A DNA stretch of 36,138 nt from Brachionus koreanus (GCA_016987375.1 PJRA01000016.1:1514426-1550563); one strand, 5' to 3'. Counted from the stretch's first letter, positions 9,016 to 18,568 are shown. Program-made: numbers and translations. The notes: generated by a model from the letters alone, not told the origin.

Positions 9016-9347
9016 TTAACACTAGAAAGCCCGGCTGACTTTTAATAAAGCTCTAAAACAAAGTCATTAAGATGAATTAAACATTTTCTCTTAAAATTTA
9101 TTCATTTTCTAAAAAAACAACTATAAACGTTTTTTGTTATTAGAAGCAATTTTTTAAAATTTTATTTACATGTGATAAAATTCAAATTTTAATTTTTTAA
9201 AAAGGGGTCTAAAAAACCATTGGGTATTCGAGTGTTACATAGTAAAGATAAAATTTAAAAATTTATTTTTTATAAACTTGTTGATGACCTACTTTTAGCT
9301 CATCTAATTCAAAAGGTCCTAAAAAAGCTTAGGTTATTAAGTGTTAA
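9016..9347. mobile_element. TTAA-flanked short element remnant, copy 1
   Basis: It begins TTAA-CACTAGAAAGCCCGG. Two matching inverted ends occur to the right: one at 9222-9237 (reverse complement TAACACTCGAATACCC, 13 of 16 positions equal to the left end) and a weaker one at 9332-9347 ending AGTG-TTAA. TTAA targets and C[AC]CTAGAA-type ends are typical of piggyBac-class non-autonomous elements, but no transposase is present. A related, diverged block lies at 12124-12428 in the same position relative to the second lectin gene. Confidence 0.4.
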
Positions 9348-9415
9348 TAAAGATTGGGTCTTTCAGTTTGTTAAAAATAAATTTTATTTTTTTTTTCAAT
9401 TTTTTTTAAAGTTGT

Positions 9416-10283
9416 TTAATCAGAATATTCACATATTCCATTAGAGTTGAAAGTACAAAGTTGTCGATTCAGTAAAGAGTGTGGAGTTGTATAATAACAA
9501 AAACATCCAGTCATAGTTTTTAACATTGAATCATCAATAAATTCTAAATTAATTTGCTTTGAGTTCATCCATTTAAATTCATTTAGTATATCATATCTTG
9601 CATTAATCTATAAATTTTAAAACACTATTTTGAAAAATTTCGAATTTAAAGAAAACTTACCCAAGTTCGTTGATTATTACTGATTGTTGTAAGATTTTTC
9701 GAAATTTTTTGAAAAAATTCAAATTTTTCTTTTTCTTCGGCAATTAATAAAGTTGAATTAAATGATGCACAAAAATCAGCATATTCTTGCCAATTTTTTA
9801 AAATTGTGAAACCTTTATAACAGACATTTTTATATCCTAGCCAACCATCTCTACATTTTACACATTTGTTTTGAGTAATCGAGAAATAGCTAATTAAAAA
9901 TATAAATAAATAAAAATATCTTTATCAAAGATTTACTAGGAATCATCTATACAATATTTTCTTAAAATTATTGAATCTGTATAAGAAACAACTTGTGAGT
10001 TTAAGTTAATCGAGGAAAAAAATTCGCACTCATTCTTTTTTGCTTTTTTGAATGTAAAAAGAAGACAGTGTTTATTAATTGAACATTTTGATGCACATGC
10101 AATTAGACTATAGCCCTTTAAATTACTGACCAAAAAAGAATCTCGAAAAAATTCTGTAACAGACCATTCATAAGAACCATTATTACTAACTGCTCTAAAA
10201 TTCATTATTTCTTGAAAATTGTACTGATAAAATTTTATCAAAAAACTAATTATATTAATAAAATATATTTTATTCAATTCCAT
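9416..10283 (-). CDS. Secreted PAN/apple plus C-type-lectin-like protein, copy 1
   Basis: Three exons (9937-10283, 9661-9889, 9416-9607; introns 47 and 53 bp), 255 aa. A hydrophobic N-terminus (IYFINIISFLIKF) suits a signal peptide or anchor. Residues about 45-110 form a PAN/apple-like module (SLIACASKCSINKHCLLF, then NECEFF). The C-terminal half is a C-type-lectin-like domain: CVKCRDGWLGYKNVCYKG, NWQEYADFCASFNSTLLIAE, TWINARYD, FKWMNSKQ, CFCYY and a final NGICEYSD. The Ca-binding EPN/QPD and WND motifs are absent, so sugar binding is doubtful. Compared with copy 2 it lacks 31 residues between the two domains and has two extra residues (NI) near the start. Probably extracellular recognition or adhesion; the ligand is unknown. 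Confidence 0.8.
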
Positions 10284-10598
10284 TTTTTTTCTCCAAATTT
10301 TAGTTTTTTTAAAAATAAAAAAAAAATTAAATAATTAAATAGTTCCAATTATTTTTTCAAGCTAATGAAAAATAAACATGAAAAATTTTAATAATTAATA
10401 AAACAGGATTTTTATTTTAAAAATTTTAATGTTGTCCTATTATCAAAATATTTTTTTGCAATTTTGCAGCAGACATTAATCATAGATTATATTTTTTTCT
10501 TATTTGAAAATGTAAAGCACATAGTTTTAAATTTTAAATCGTCAGGAGTATTTGAACTAATTTATTTGCTTTAGCCTTTTAAATTTTGTTTTGAAATG
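10242..10598. repeat. Large inverted repeat, left arm
   Basis: It matches the reverse complement of 10795-11190 across about 350 bp, starting inside the first codons of lectin copy 1 and covering its whole upstream region. The inner ends share AAACAAAATTTAAAAGG (in the right-arm sense). The spacer is about 200 bp. Confidence 0.85.
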
Positions 10599-10794
10599 TT
10601 AAAAATAGAGATTAAAAATTTTTAACTCCGTGAATAGTTTAAATTTTAGAACCTTTTTTACTATTTTTAATTTTGTGAAATAAATTGAGTATTAAGTAAT
10701 TAAGTTTTGCTTGATTTCAAAAATTTCACAGATTTTAGCCTTCGAAAGTTTTACCATATCAATCTTTGGCGTGATATTCTTATTGATTTTTTTT

Positions 10795-11190
10795 TATTTT
10801 AAAACAAAATTTAAAAGGCTAAAGCAAATAAATTAGTTCAAATACTCCTGACGATGAAAATTTAAGAGACAACAAAATTTTATTTAAAATTTAAAACTAT
10901 GTGCTTTACATTTTCAAATAAGAAAAAAATATAATCTATAATTAATGTCTGCTGCAAAATGGCAAAAAAAGATTTTGATAATAGGACAACATTAAAATTT
11001 TTAAAATAAAAATCCTGTTTTATTAATTATTAAAATTTTTCATGTTTATTTTTCATTAGCTTGAAAAATAATTGGAACTATTTAATTATTTAATTTTTTT
11101 TTTAACTTTCTTTTTTTTTTATTTTTAAAAAAACTAAAATTTGGAGAAAAAAAAATGGAATTGAATAAAATATATTTTATAATTAGTTTT
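10795..11190. repeat. Large inverted repeat, right arm
   Basis: Reverse-complement partner of 10242-10598. It carries a roughly 30-bp insertion after CTCCTGACGA and an extra T-rich stretch near 11102-11122. The outer end holds the start of a lectin gene in plus orientation, cut off at about 11190. Confidence 0.85.
11155..11190 (+). pseudogene. Truncated 5' end of a third lectin gene
   Basis: ATG and about 12 codons reading MELNKIYFIISF, identical to the start of copy 2 and lacking the 6-bp insert of copy 1. Homology then ends abruptly. The same upstream sequence as copy 1 lies before it in inverted orientation. It is a gene stub produced by inverted duplication. Confidence 0.7.
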
Positions 11191-11526
11191 ACAAAAATTA
11201 ATGATTTCTAAATTTTTTTAAAATTGATAAAAAATATTTATTTAATGAGCCAGAAGTAAGATTATTTTATCCGCATTCTTTTGATAAAGTATTTTTTTAA
11301 AATTATCCACCTTTAATGATTCTTGTGCTTAAACTCTAGTTAGTATTGTAGATTTTTGTTTCTCTTTAAAGCTGGTTTGGATTTGTCTCACAGAGGTGAT
11401 GTGTTATGCCAAATGATGAACTTGAGTCTCCTCTTGCCGCTGCTATGTCTTCTTTTTTTGCTATTTGATCAATTATTCTTCACATCTTGTCCTTCTTTTT
11501 ACCTCTTTATTCAGAGCAATTTATTT

Positions 11527-11810
11527 GGGGTTTTGTGAAATTTAGTAGAAAATAAACAAAAAGAATAAAAAAAATGCTAAAAAATCTGATAACTTTTTTT
11601 CTGAAGGCTTTTAATTAATTCTGTAAGTTCAACAAACTGCAACATACTTAGTTGCACCANNNNNNNAGTTTTTCCAGATTTTTCATAATAGTGCAACTTT
11701 GAATGTTGCACCATGTTGCATTTATAGAACTTGCTTTTGACTTTTGAAAGAAAAGATATAAGAATTTTTAACATTTTGTTCTATTCTATTGTACTAAATT
11801 TCACAAAACC
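11527..11810. mobile_element. Foldback/MITE-like element with 7-bp target-site duplication
   Basis: The ends are inverted: GGGGTTTTGTGAAATTTAGTA on the left, and TACTAAATTTCACAAAACC on the right. They are flanked by TTTATTT on both sides (11520-11526 and 11811-11817). The inner sequence continues as an imperfect palindrome, with GCAACAT/ATGTTGC and AAGTTC/GAACTT pairs around the 7-N gap at 11660-11666. There is no coding capacity. This fits a MITE or foldback element. A 7-bp repeat of A and T alone could be chance, but the terminal repeats could not. Confidence 0.7.
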
Positions 11811-11817
11811 TTTATTT

Positions 11818-12123
11818 AGTAGTATCCACCACTTTTGTAACTTAATTATTTAAAAAAGTAGTTTGAAAGTGCTTAAAAAGAAACTTTTTTGAGCACATTT
11901 CAGAACTTACGGGATCTCTTGAAAAAGTGTAAATCTGAAAAATCTGACAAGAAAGTTTGAAATTAAAATAGAGGTTCATCAAGCATGAATCTAATCTCTA
12001 TTGCTTTATTTAACCCTTATTTGTTTTATGATGATAAAATGTCACTTAAAGTATCTTTCAAGTAATGTCTCTAATAATGGTAGATAAAAAAAATAACATT
12101 GTGAAGTTGCTAGAGACATTTCT
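11818..12123. other. Spacer without recognised features
   Basis: About 300 bp between the foldback element and the second TTAA-flanked block. I see no frame, repeat or RNA I can support. Confidence 0.4.
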
Positions 12124-12428
12124 TTAACCCTAGAAGGCCGGCTGATTATAAATGAATTTAAAATTTAGTTATATAGATAAATTAAACTTTTCTTCCGATA
12201 ATTAATAAAAATTTATATAATTATTAAAAAGATTTATAAAAACCTTTCGGGCTTTATAAATTTGAGTTTGAGTTAAATGATATTCATAATGATATTACAT
12301 AAAAAGAATGCATTAACTCTGATGAATTAATTTTTTATTTAAAGAAAATTAGCTTTTATTTTTGGTGACCTACTCTTAGGTCACTTAATGCGAAAGAACC
12401 AAAAAAAGCTTAGGTTATTAAGTGTTAA
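12124..12428. mobile_element. TTAA-flanked short element remnant, copy 2
   Basis: TTAA-CCCTAGAAGGCCGG at the left and GGTTATTAAGTGTTAA at the right, the same layout as 9016-9347. The inner part is visibly more diverged than the adjoining lectin genes. It contains a perfect inverted pair, GTGACCT/AGGTCAC, at 12365-12384. Confidence 0.4.
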
Positions 12429-12496
12429 TAAAGATTGGGTCTTTCAGTTTGTTAAAAATAAATTTTATTTTTTTTTTCAATTTTTTTTAAAGTTGT

Positions 12497-13457
12497 TTAA
12501 TCAGAATATTCACATATTCCATTAGAGTTGAAAGTACAAAGTTGTCGATTCAGTAAAGAGTGTGGAGTTGTATAATAACAAAAACATCCAGTCATAGTTT
12601 TTAACATTGAATCATCAATAAATTCTAAATTAATTTGCTTTGAGTTCATCCATTTAAATTCATTTAGTATATCATATCTTGCATTAATCTATAAATTTTA
12701 AAACACTATTTTGAAAAATTTCGAATTTAAAGAAAACTTACCCAAGTTCGTTGATTATTACTGATTGTTGTAAGATTTTTCGAAATTTTTTGAAAAAATT
12801 CAAATTTTTCTTTTTCTTCGGCAATTAATAAAGTTGAATTAAATGATGCACAAAAATCAGCATATTCTTGCCAATTTTTTAAAATTGTGAAACCTTTATA
12901 ACAGACATTTTTATATCCTAGCCAACCATCTCTACATTTTACACATTTGTTTTGAGTAATCGAGAAATAGCTAATTAAAAATATAAATAAAAAAAAATAT
13001 ATTATCTTTTATCAAAGATTTACTAGGAATTATCTTGACAGTTAAAATTATAGCTAAAATGAATTTGTATATTAGTTTCTATTGAATTAACAGTTGTTAC
13101 TGTTAACGAAGAATATAACTCATTTTGATCAAGATATTTTCGGAAAATTATTGAATCTGTATAAGAAACAACTTGTGAGTTTAAGTTAATCGAGGAAAAA
13201 AATTCGCACTCATTCTTTTTCGCTTTTTTGAATGTAAAAAGAAGACAGTGTTTATTAATTGAACATTTTGATGCACATGCAATTAGACTATAGCCCTTTA
13301 AATTACTGACCAAAAAAGAATCTCGAAAAAATTCTGTAACAGACCATTCATAAGAACCATTATTACTAACTGCTCTAAAATTCATTATTTCTTGAAAATT
13401 GTACTGATAAAATTTTATCAAAAAACTAATTATAAAATATATTTTATTCAATTCCAT
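12497..13457 (-). CDS. Secreted PAN/apple plus C-type-lectin-like protein, copy 2
   Basis: Three exons (13024-13457, 12742-12970, 12497-12688) in the same positions as copy 1, encoding 284 aa. The protein is the same except for a linker of 31 residues (starting LDQNELYSSL and rich in Thr, Asn and Ile) between the PAN-like module and the lectin-like domain, and a shorter N-terminus. This is probably the ancestral form, because the copy 1 difference reads as a clean in-frame deletion. Homology to copy 1 stops about 24 bp upstream of the ATG, so the two copies have different promoters. On the 3' side near-identity continues about 90 bp past the stop. Confidence 0.8.
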
Positions 13458-13760
13458 TTTTTTTCTCCAAATTTAAGTATTTTTAAAATTTTACTTTTAT
13501 TTATAGCTAAATTTTTAACTATACGATTAATAAAAAATATATTTGAATTGAATATTGAGTTTTTCCAGTTATTTCCTGTTTTTTTGAAAATCTTATTTTT
13601 ATCAACAATATCAGCAAAAAAATTATTAACAAAATTTTTTTCAATAATTAAAAGACTTAATTTTTTTTTTTCAAACTTAGTTAATAAAAAAAATTTAAAA
13701 AATTATTTTTATTTGTGAAATTAATAACAAAATTAATTAATTAATTTAAAAAAAAATATA

Positions 13761-16154
13761 TTAAAAATTACTCTTTAAATCTGACTGAAATTTGCTAAAA
13801 AATTTTGTAAAACTATTAATTTTGTCATCATAAAATTTTTTCTTGTTCTCACTTTCGATTAAAATACATCTCATTTCGTCTTCTAGATCTTTAATTCTAT
13901 TCTCATAATTTTCAACCAATGTCTTATTTTCTGCTCGAATCTTTTCGATTTGAATCAAATGCTCTTTTTTTTCAGCATCGTACTGTTGTCTAAAAGTGTC
14001 GTCCACTTTTCTCAATCTTGAATTCATTGCCTCGTTTTCCTCTTTCAACTTTCCAATTGTTTCATTTAGCTGCTTTTCTTTTGATTCAAAATTTTCCTTC
14101 ATTCGTCTCACTTTAACATCCAGCTCATTAATCGATTCGCTCTTTTCTTTCCATTTCTCTGCCAATTCATCATAAATCCTCTTATTCTCAGCCAAATTGA
14201 CTCTCATCTCTTCAACTTCAATTTTCAAGGCTTCTTTTTTTTCATTGCTTTTTTCTAACTTTAACTGTAATTCATTACTTAAATCCATTTCATCATTTAG
14301 CTGTTTTTCCAGTTGTTTCTGATGCTGTAACGACTCTTCCCTTGTCGTTTTAAGCAAGTCGTCTCTTTCCACCAAAGCCTGCTTTAATTTTTTAATAGTC
14401 TCTGTCTGATCCTCAATTATTTTACCCTTTATTTTACAATTATCTATTTCTTTATTCAAACAATTTGCTTGATAATTTAAATCAGATTTAAGTTGATTGT
14501 TTTCTGTTTCCAAGCGATTTACTTCGTTTAAATAGAAATTTTTTTGTTCATTTAACTTGGCCGACCACTGTGCTCGTTCTGACTTGATACTATCGAATTC
14601 TGAGATAAATTTTTTTTGATTATTTTCGAATGCAAGTTTTTCTTTTTTCATTGATTCATTTTGCTCTTTCAATTTGGCCAAATCGCTGACAGCTTCGTTT
14701 AGCTTTTCGCTTCTTTTTTGTATCTCATCAGCATTTTGTTGTCTTAGTTTGTTCAATTGTTGTATCTTAGTCTTTTGTTCTCGGATCAAATCGTTCAATT
14801 CATTTATTAAGGCCTTGTCACGTGATCTTTCAGTATCATAGTGCTTTGAATCAACCCGCAAATTGCCCAATTCTTCTAAATTTGACTCATATTTTTTAAA
14901 TAAATCATTAAATCTATTCGATTCAATGACCAATGCTTGTCTAAACTCGTCTTCTAAATTTTTATACTGCTCTTCTAATTGTTGAATTTTATCATTTTTT
15001 TGTCTAACTAGACCTTCAAGTCTTTCATTTAAAACTTTTATTTCGTTCTTAAAATTTTTTTTTAATTTTTCCTCTTTTTTTGAAAATTTTTCCTTACAAT
15101 TTTTCTCCATTTTATCCAATTTATCCTCTAATTCTTTGATCTTAAGCTCCAAGTCCTCAGTTTTTTTCCTCTCAGCAATCAGTTCAGCATTTTTGCTGTT
15201 TTTTTCTTTTTCCAAGCTGTCCACTTTAAGACCAAGATCATCAATTAGCAAAATATTTTTATCATTTTGACTCTTATAGTTTTCAATTTCACTATTTAAA
15301 TTTTTGATTAGATCATTTAGAGATTTGGTTTCATTAAGACTAGAGTCAATAGTAGAAGTGGACTGATCAATTTTGGAAACTTTAGGATTGGGTCTAAAAA
15401 AACCAACCGGTTTTGGTAGATCATCATCATTACATTTGATTTTGTCTCTTATATAAAGAAGTTTGTGAATTTTTTCCTCTATTTGATCAAGTTTAGGACC
15501 AAACGAAGTGGCTGATACATTTTCGTCGCTTTCTCGATTGTCTAAAATGGGTGAATTTTGAACAACACTTGGATACTTGTGTATTTTTTTATTTATTTTG
15601 TAGCTTACTGTTTTATTTTGCCTATCTCTGCCGTCTATACTGAGCAAATGTTTTAGATTTTTGAATAAAAATGGTCTGTGATCATGACTAAATTTGTTGT
15701 TGTTGAGAGCGATGTGTTTCAAATAATTTAGTCCATTAAAATAATAGCTGAGCTCTTCAAGCGACAATATGTAGTTGGAGTTAAGCAAAAGTGTCTCAAG
15801 AGAATAGTTCGAACCCCATAGATCACTTAGACCAGTAATTGATTGAATTTTGTTATAGGATAAATTTAGAAATTCCAGTTTTTTGAGTCCATCTAAATTT
15901 TCGATCGTTCCAATTTGATTACAGGAAAGATTTAATGTTCTTAGAGATACTAGACCTTGAAGTCCGGCTATCTTTGCTATCTTATTAGACGATAAATCAA
16001 GATGTATTAAATTTTGAAGATAAGTTAAATTATCAATTTTGTTTATTGAGTTTGAGTGAAGATTAATTGAATTTAAATTGTATCTTAGGTTTAGGTCTTT
16101 TATTGATTTGATACCACAGTCAATCATACTCAAGTCCGTATCCTCTTCTTCCAT
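13761..16154 (-). CDS. LRRCC1: Leucine-rich-repeat and coiled-coil centrosomal protein 1 homolog
   Basis: One uninterrupted exon, 797 aa (human about 1030). Residues about 10-180 hold U2A'/SDS22-type leucine-rich repeats (LIHLDLSSNKIAKIAGL, LRTLNLSCNQIGTIENL, LEFLNLSYNKIQSI) closed by an LRR cap (LLSIDGRDR). From about residue 205 onward it is nearly all heptad coiled coil. Two stretches identify the family: CKIKGKIIEDQTETIKKLKQ, and the C-terminal EDEMRCILIESENKKKFYDD, both matching vertebrate LRRCC1/CLERC. That protein sits at centrosomes and the distal centriole, and acts in spindle-pole integrity and ciliogenesis. It pairs well with RSPH1 as a sign of a ciliated animal. Absence of introns in so long a gene is unusual here. 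The region from 13458 to 13760 is AT-rich spacer. Confidence 0.88.
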   Translation of the reverse strand: MEEEDTDLSMIDCGIKSIKDLNLRYNLNSINLHSNSINKIDNLTYLQNLIHLDLSSNKIAKIAGLQGLVSLRTLNLSCNQIGTIENLDGLKKLEFLNLSYNKIQSITGLSDLWGSNYSLETLLLNSNYILSLEELSYYFNGLNYLKHIALNNNKFSHDHRPFLFKNLKHLLSIDGRDRQNKTVSYKINKKIHKYPSVVQNSPILDNRESDENVSATSFGPKLDQIEEKIHKLLYIRDKIKCNDDDLPKPVGFFRPNPKVSKIDQSTSTIDSSLNETKSLNDLIKNLNSEIENYKSQNDKNILLIDDLGLKVDSLEKEKNSKNAELIAERKKTEDLELKIKELEDKLDKMEKNCKEKFSKKEEKLKKNFKNEIKVLNERLEGLVRQKNDKIQQLEEQYKNLEDEFRQALVIESNRFNDLFKKYESNLEELGNLRVDSKHYDTERSRDKALINELNDLIREQKTKIQQLNKLRQQNADEIQKRSEKLNEAVSDLAKLKEQNESMKKEKLAFENNQKKFISEFDSIKSERAQWSAKLNEQKNFYLNEVNRLETENNQLKSDLNYQANCLNKEIDNCKIKGKIIEDQTETIKKLKQALVERDDLLKTTREESLQHQKQLEKQLNDEMDLSNELQLKLEKSNEKKEALKIEVEEMRVNLAENKRIYDELAEKWKEKSESINELDVKVRRMKENFESKEKQLNETIGKLKEENEAMNSRLRKVDDTFRQQYDAEKKEHLIQIEKIRAENKTLVENYENRIKDLEDEMRCILIESENKKKFYDDKINSFTKFFSKFQSDLKSNF

Positions 16155-16397
16155 TTTTAATTTAAGTTAAAAAAATTTAAGCATAATTTTGTTCTAGCAC
16201 TGGATATTTTTTAAAGTTAAAAAAATATGTCAAGGTAGTTGTCAAGGGATATTTAAATGCGAAATAGTTTAAATGTATAAATATTTGTCTTATTCTAAAA
16301 GACTTTAAGTTATTTTTTTTACTAAATTTTTCAATTCAAGAAAAGAAAATCAATAGAAATTTTTTAAATTAAAAAGTTACTAGTACTAAAAATGTAC

Positions 16398-16812
16398 TTT
16401 TTATTGATGTTTAAATATTAATCAAAAAAAAATAAAAGATGGGTTGTTAGTAGTTATGTCTTTTACCAAAGACCATATGAAAGAGAAGTGTATGGCAAAG
16501 CAGAAGCAGTGGTAGCTGTGAATTCATAGTATTCTTTGTGTATGGTAGAGCTGAATATGAGTGCAAACCATATCCATAAAAAGCAGCTTCTAATCACTAG
16601 TATGACATCTTTGATTTTATTTTGATTATTGTTTGATTAAATTTTTTGATAGATTAAGAACCAATTATTTATAATCACTCTTAGACATTCTTTCTAAAAT
16701 TCCATCAAGGTGTTTTTTCTCAGAATTTTATAAAAATGCAAACTTTTCAATAATCAATAATTGATGTTTTAATTTAAGAAAACTATTTTCAAAATATTGA
16801 GCAATTTTTCAA
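16398..16812 (-). pseudogene. Decayed copy of the 49-aa peptide gene with promoter
   Basis: On the minus strand the ATG at about 16606 is followed by MSY and then two stops in a row. The remainder still matches copy A (LEAAFYGYGLHSYSALPYT) until an 8-bp-scale deletion shifts the frame. The TTTGGTAAAAGACA end and the 3' flank persist. Upstream homology continues for about 200 bp, including TATAAATAA in the TATA position and the CAATAATCAAT block. A further short plus-strand scrap similar to codons 5-15 lies at about 16860-16893 (lower confidence). The rest of 16155-17278 is AT-rich spacer. Confidence 0.8.
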
Positions 16813-17278
16813 AAACTGAAGCTGTTTATTTTTTACATAAAATTCTTTATGTGTTTTATTAGGAATTAAAAGCTACTTCTTATGGTTGTTTGATATTCAA
16901 CCTTGATATTCAATTTTGAAATTATAATAAATTTTATTAAAATAATTCAATTTAATTTTTAGATAGTCAATAATTTGCTAAATTGGAAATTTTTTTTAAT
17001 GGTTGTTCCTATTTTTGCTAAATAAATAAAAAAAATTGAAAAGTTTTTAATTAAGAAAACTTCCCTTTTTTTCATAAATGTAATTTTGATTTGAAATTTT
17101 CTAGGAAAACATTTGATGAATTAAAATAGTTTAATTTTAAAATAGCTTTATTTTTAAAAAATAGTTTAATTGAAACCATATTTTATTTCATAAGTATGCC
17201 AATAAGAATTAAATCTTAATTTATTTAATAAATAAATAAATAAATTTATAAAAAATAAAATTAAAATAAACTAGAAAA

Positions 17279-18568
17279 CTAAATCCATAATTTTATTTCC
17301 TTATTTTCAGCGGTTATCAAAGTTCCATCATTCATTACTATAAAATTACTTATTCGTAGTTGATCGGATATTTTCAAAGTTTTTAAACACACTGCTCGAA
17401 CACTATCCCAATGCTTAATAGTTCCGTCATCGGAACAACTCAACAATTGATAACTTTCAAAAGCTTTTATTTTATTAACACCACACATGTGTCCATTTAA
17501 TGTCTCAACAGAACAAGCCAAATTTTTATGCCATATTTTAATCGTTCCATCTTTCGAACCACTTATAAATTCATTTTCATTAAACAATTCTAAACACGTG
17601 ATCCAATCTTTATGTCCTTTGAATGTACGAATAGCTTTATTTTCTCCAAAGTGCCACAATTTAATGCTTTTGTCACATGATGCGCTCAAAAAGCTTGTTT
17701 CATTTAGCATTTTAAGAGCGCTTACTTTCATCAAGTGTCCAGGTATTGAATCACATATCTTAAAATTTTTCAAATTCCACATTAAAATTTCTCCATTATT
17801 CAACCCAGTTAGAATGTTCTTGTCATTCACAACTAAAATGCTTGATACATCTAAATTTATATTTCCCAGTGATTTGACTAATTTTCCATTTTTTAAATCA
17901 AATATTTTGATGCATCCCTCATTTTCAGCGCAAATAATCTTATTATCGGTGACCACAAACTCGGGCCTATTCACAGATATGGTCCATAGACATTCCATTT
18001 TGTTCAAATCCCATAATTTGATTGAATTGTCCATCGAAGCACTTAATATTTGATTCTTATTCTCAACATTGGTCAATTTATAAATTTCCCCGAAATGCTT
18101 TTTGAGTATTCTAAATTGACGAATTTTTTCTAGATTTGGTAGCTTCTGAACTTGAATGTTAAGTAAAGTGCTAGGTTTCAACTCAAATTTACCCATGATA
18201 AAGTCAACATCGATTTCAAATTGTGTGTTTAAATCATTTAAATCAGTAAGGAGAATTTCATTAGCAATTGTTTTTGTTTCTTTGAGAATTTTTTTTATCC
18301 CTGGTACAGTAAGATGTCTCTTACTGAAATCAAAATTGGCGGAAAGACTCTGGTCTATTGACACTTTAATTTTGTCTGCACACGACACTTTACTGTCCAG
18401 TATTTGGGCAAGCAAATCAGAATAAGCCTGACTGAATTTGGTCACAAGTTCTTGGAGAATAATATCTTGTTTTAGACTCAGCTTTGTGGCTAGCTCCAAG
18501 AAAAACTCGTCAATAAAATTCTCCGGGTTGCTTCGAATTGAAAGCAGTTGATACAGCAAAGAAAGCAT
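17279..18568 (-). CDS. WD40 beta-propeller protein
   Basis: A single-exon frame of 429 aa. Residues about 1-145 are helical (FIDEFFLELATKLSLKQDII and similar), with no enzymatic motif. Residues about 155-429 hold seven WD40 blades, most ending in a W/F-D-like dipeptide: NSIKLWDL, GCIKIFDL, GEILMWNL, KSIKLWHF, GTIKIWHK, GTIKHWDS, KEIKLWI. Three begin with a GH dipeptide (GHLMKV, GHKDWI, GHMCGV). It is a scaffold, probably cytoplasmic; the partner is unknown. The helical lead-in resembles the segment that follows zinc-finger/B-box modules in some proteins. An upstream exon could therefore be missing: AATTAG just before the start codon could be a splice acceptor. I found no such exon. Confidence 0.8.
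   Translation of the reverse strand: MLSLLYQLLSIRSNPENFIDEFFLELATKLSLKQDIILQELVTKFSQAYSDLLAQILDSKVSCADKIKVSIDQSLSANFDFSKRHLTVPGIKKILKETKTIANEILLTDLNDLNTQFEIDVDFIMGKFELKPSTLLNIQVQKLPNLEKIRQFRILKKHFGEIYKLTNVENKNQILSASMDNSIKLWDLNKMECLWTISVNRPEFVVTDNKIICAENEGCIKIFDLKNGKLVKSLGNINLDVSSILVVNDKNILTGLNNGEILMWNLKNFKICDSIPGHLMKVSALKMLNETSFLSASCDKSIKLWHFGENKAIRTFKGHKDWITCLELFNENEFISGSKDGTIKIWHKNLACSVETLNGHMCGVNKIKAFESYQLLSCSDDGTIKHWDSVRAVCLKTLKISDQLRISNFIVMNDGTLITAENKEIKLWI

Noticed and set aside
11356..11538. 60-codon hydrophobic frame rich in Leu and Phe
   Set aside because: It comes from a run of repetitive CT/TT-rich DNA, has no start context or homolog, and runs into the foldback element.
17487..18053. 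188-codon frame antisense to the WD40 gene
   Set aside because: Shadow of the real gene; no domain pattern. Similar antisense frames in MCM5, ZNFX1 and the F-box gene were dropped for the same reason.
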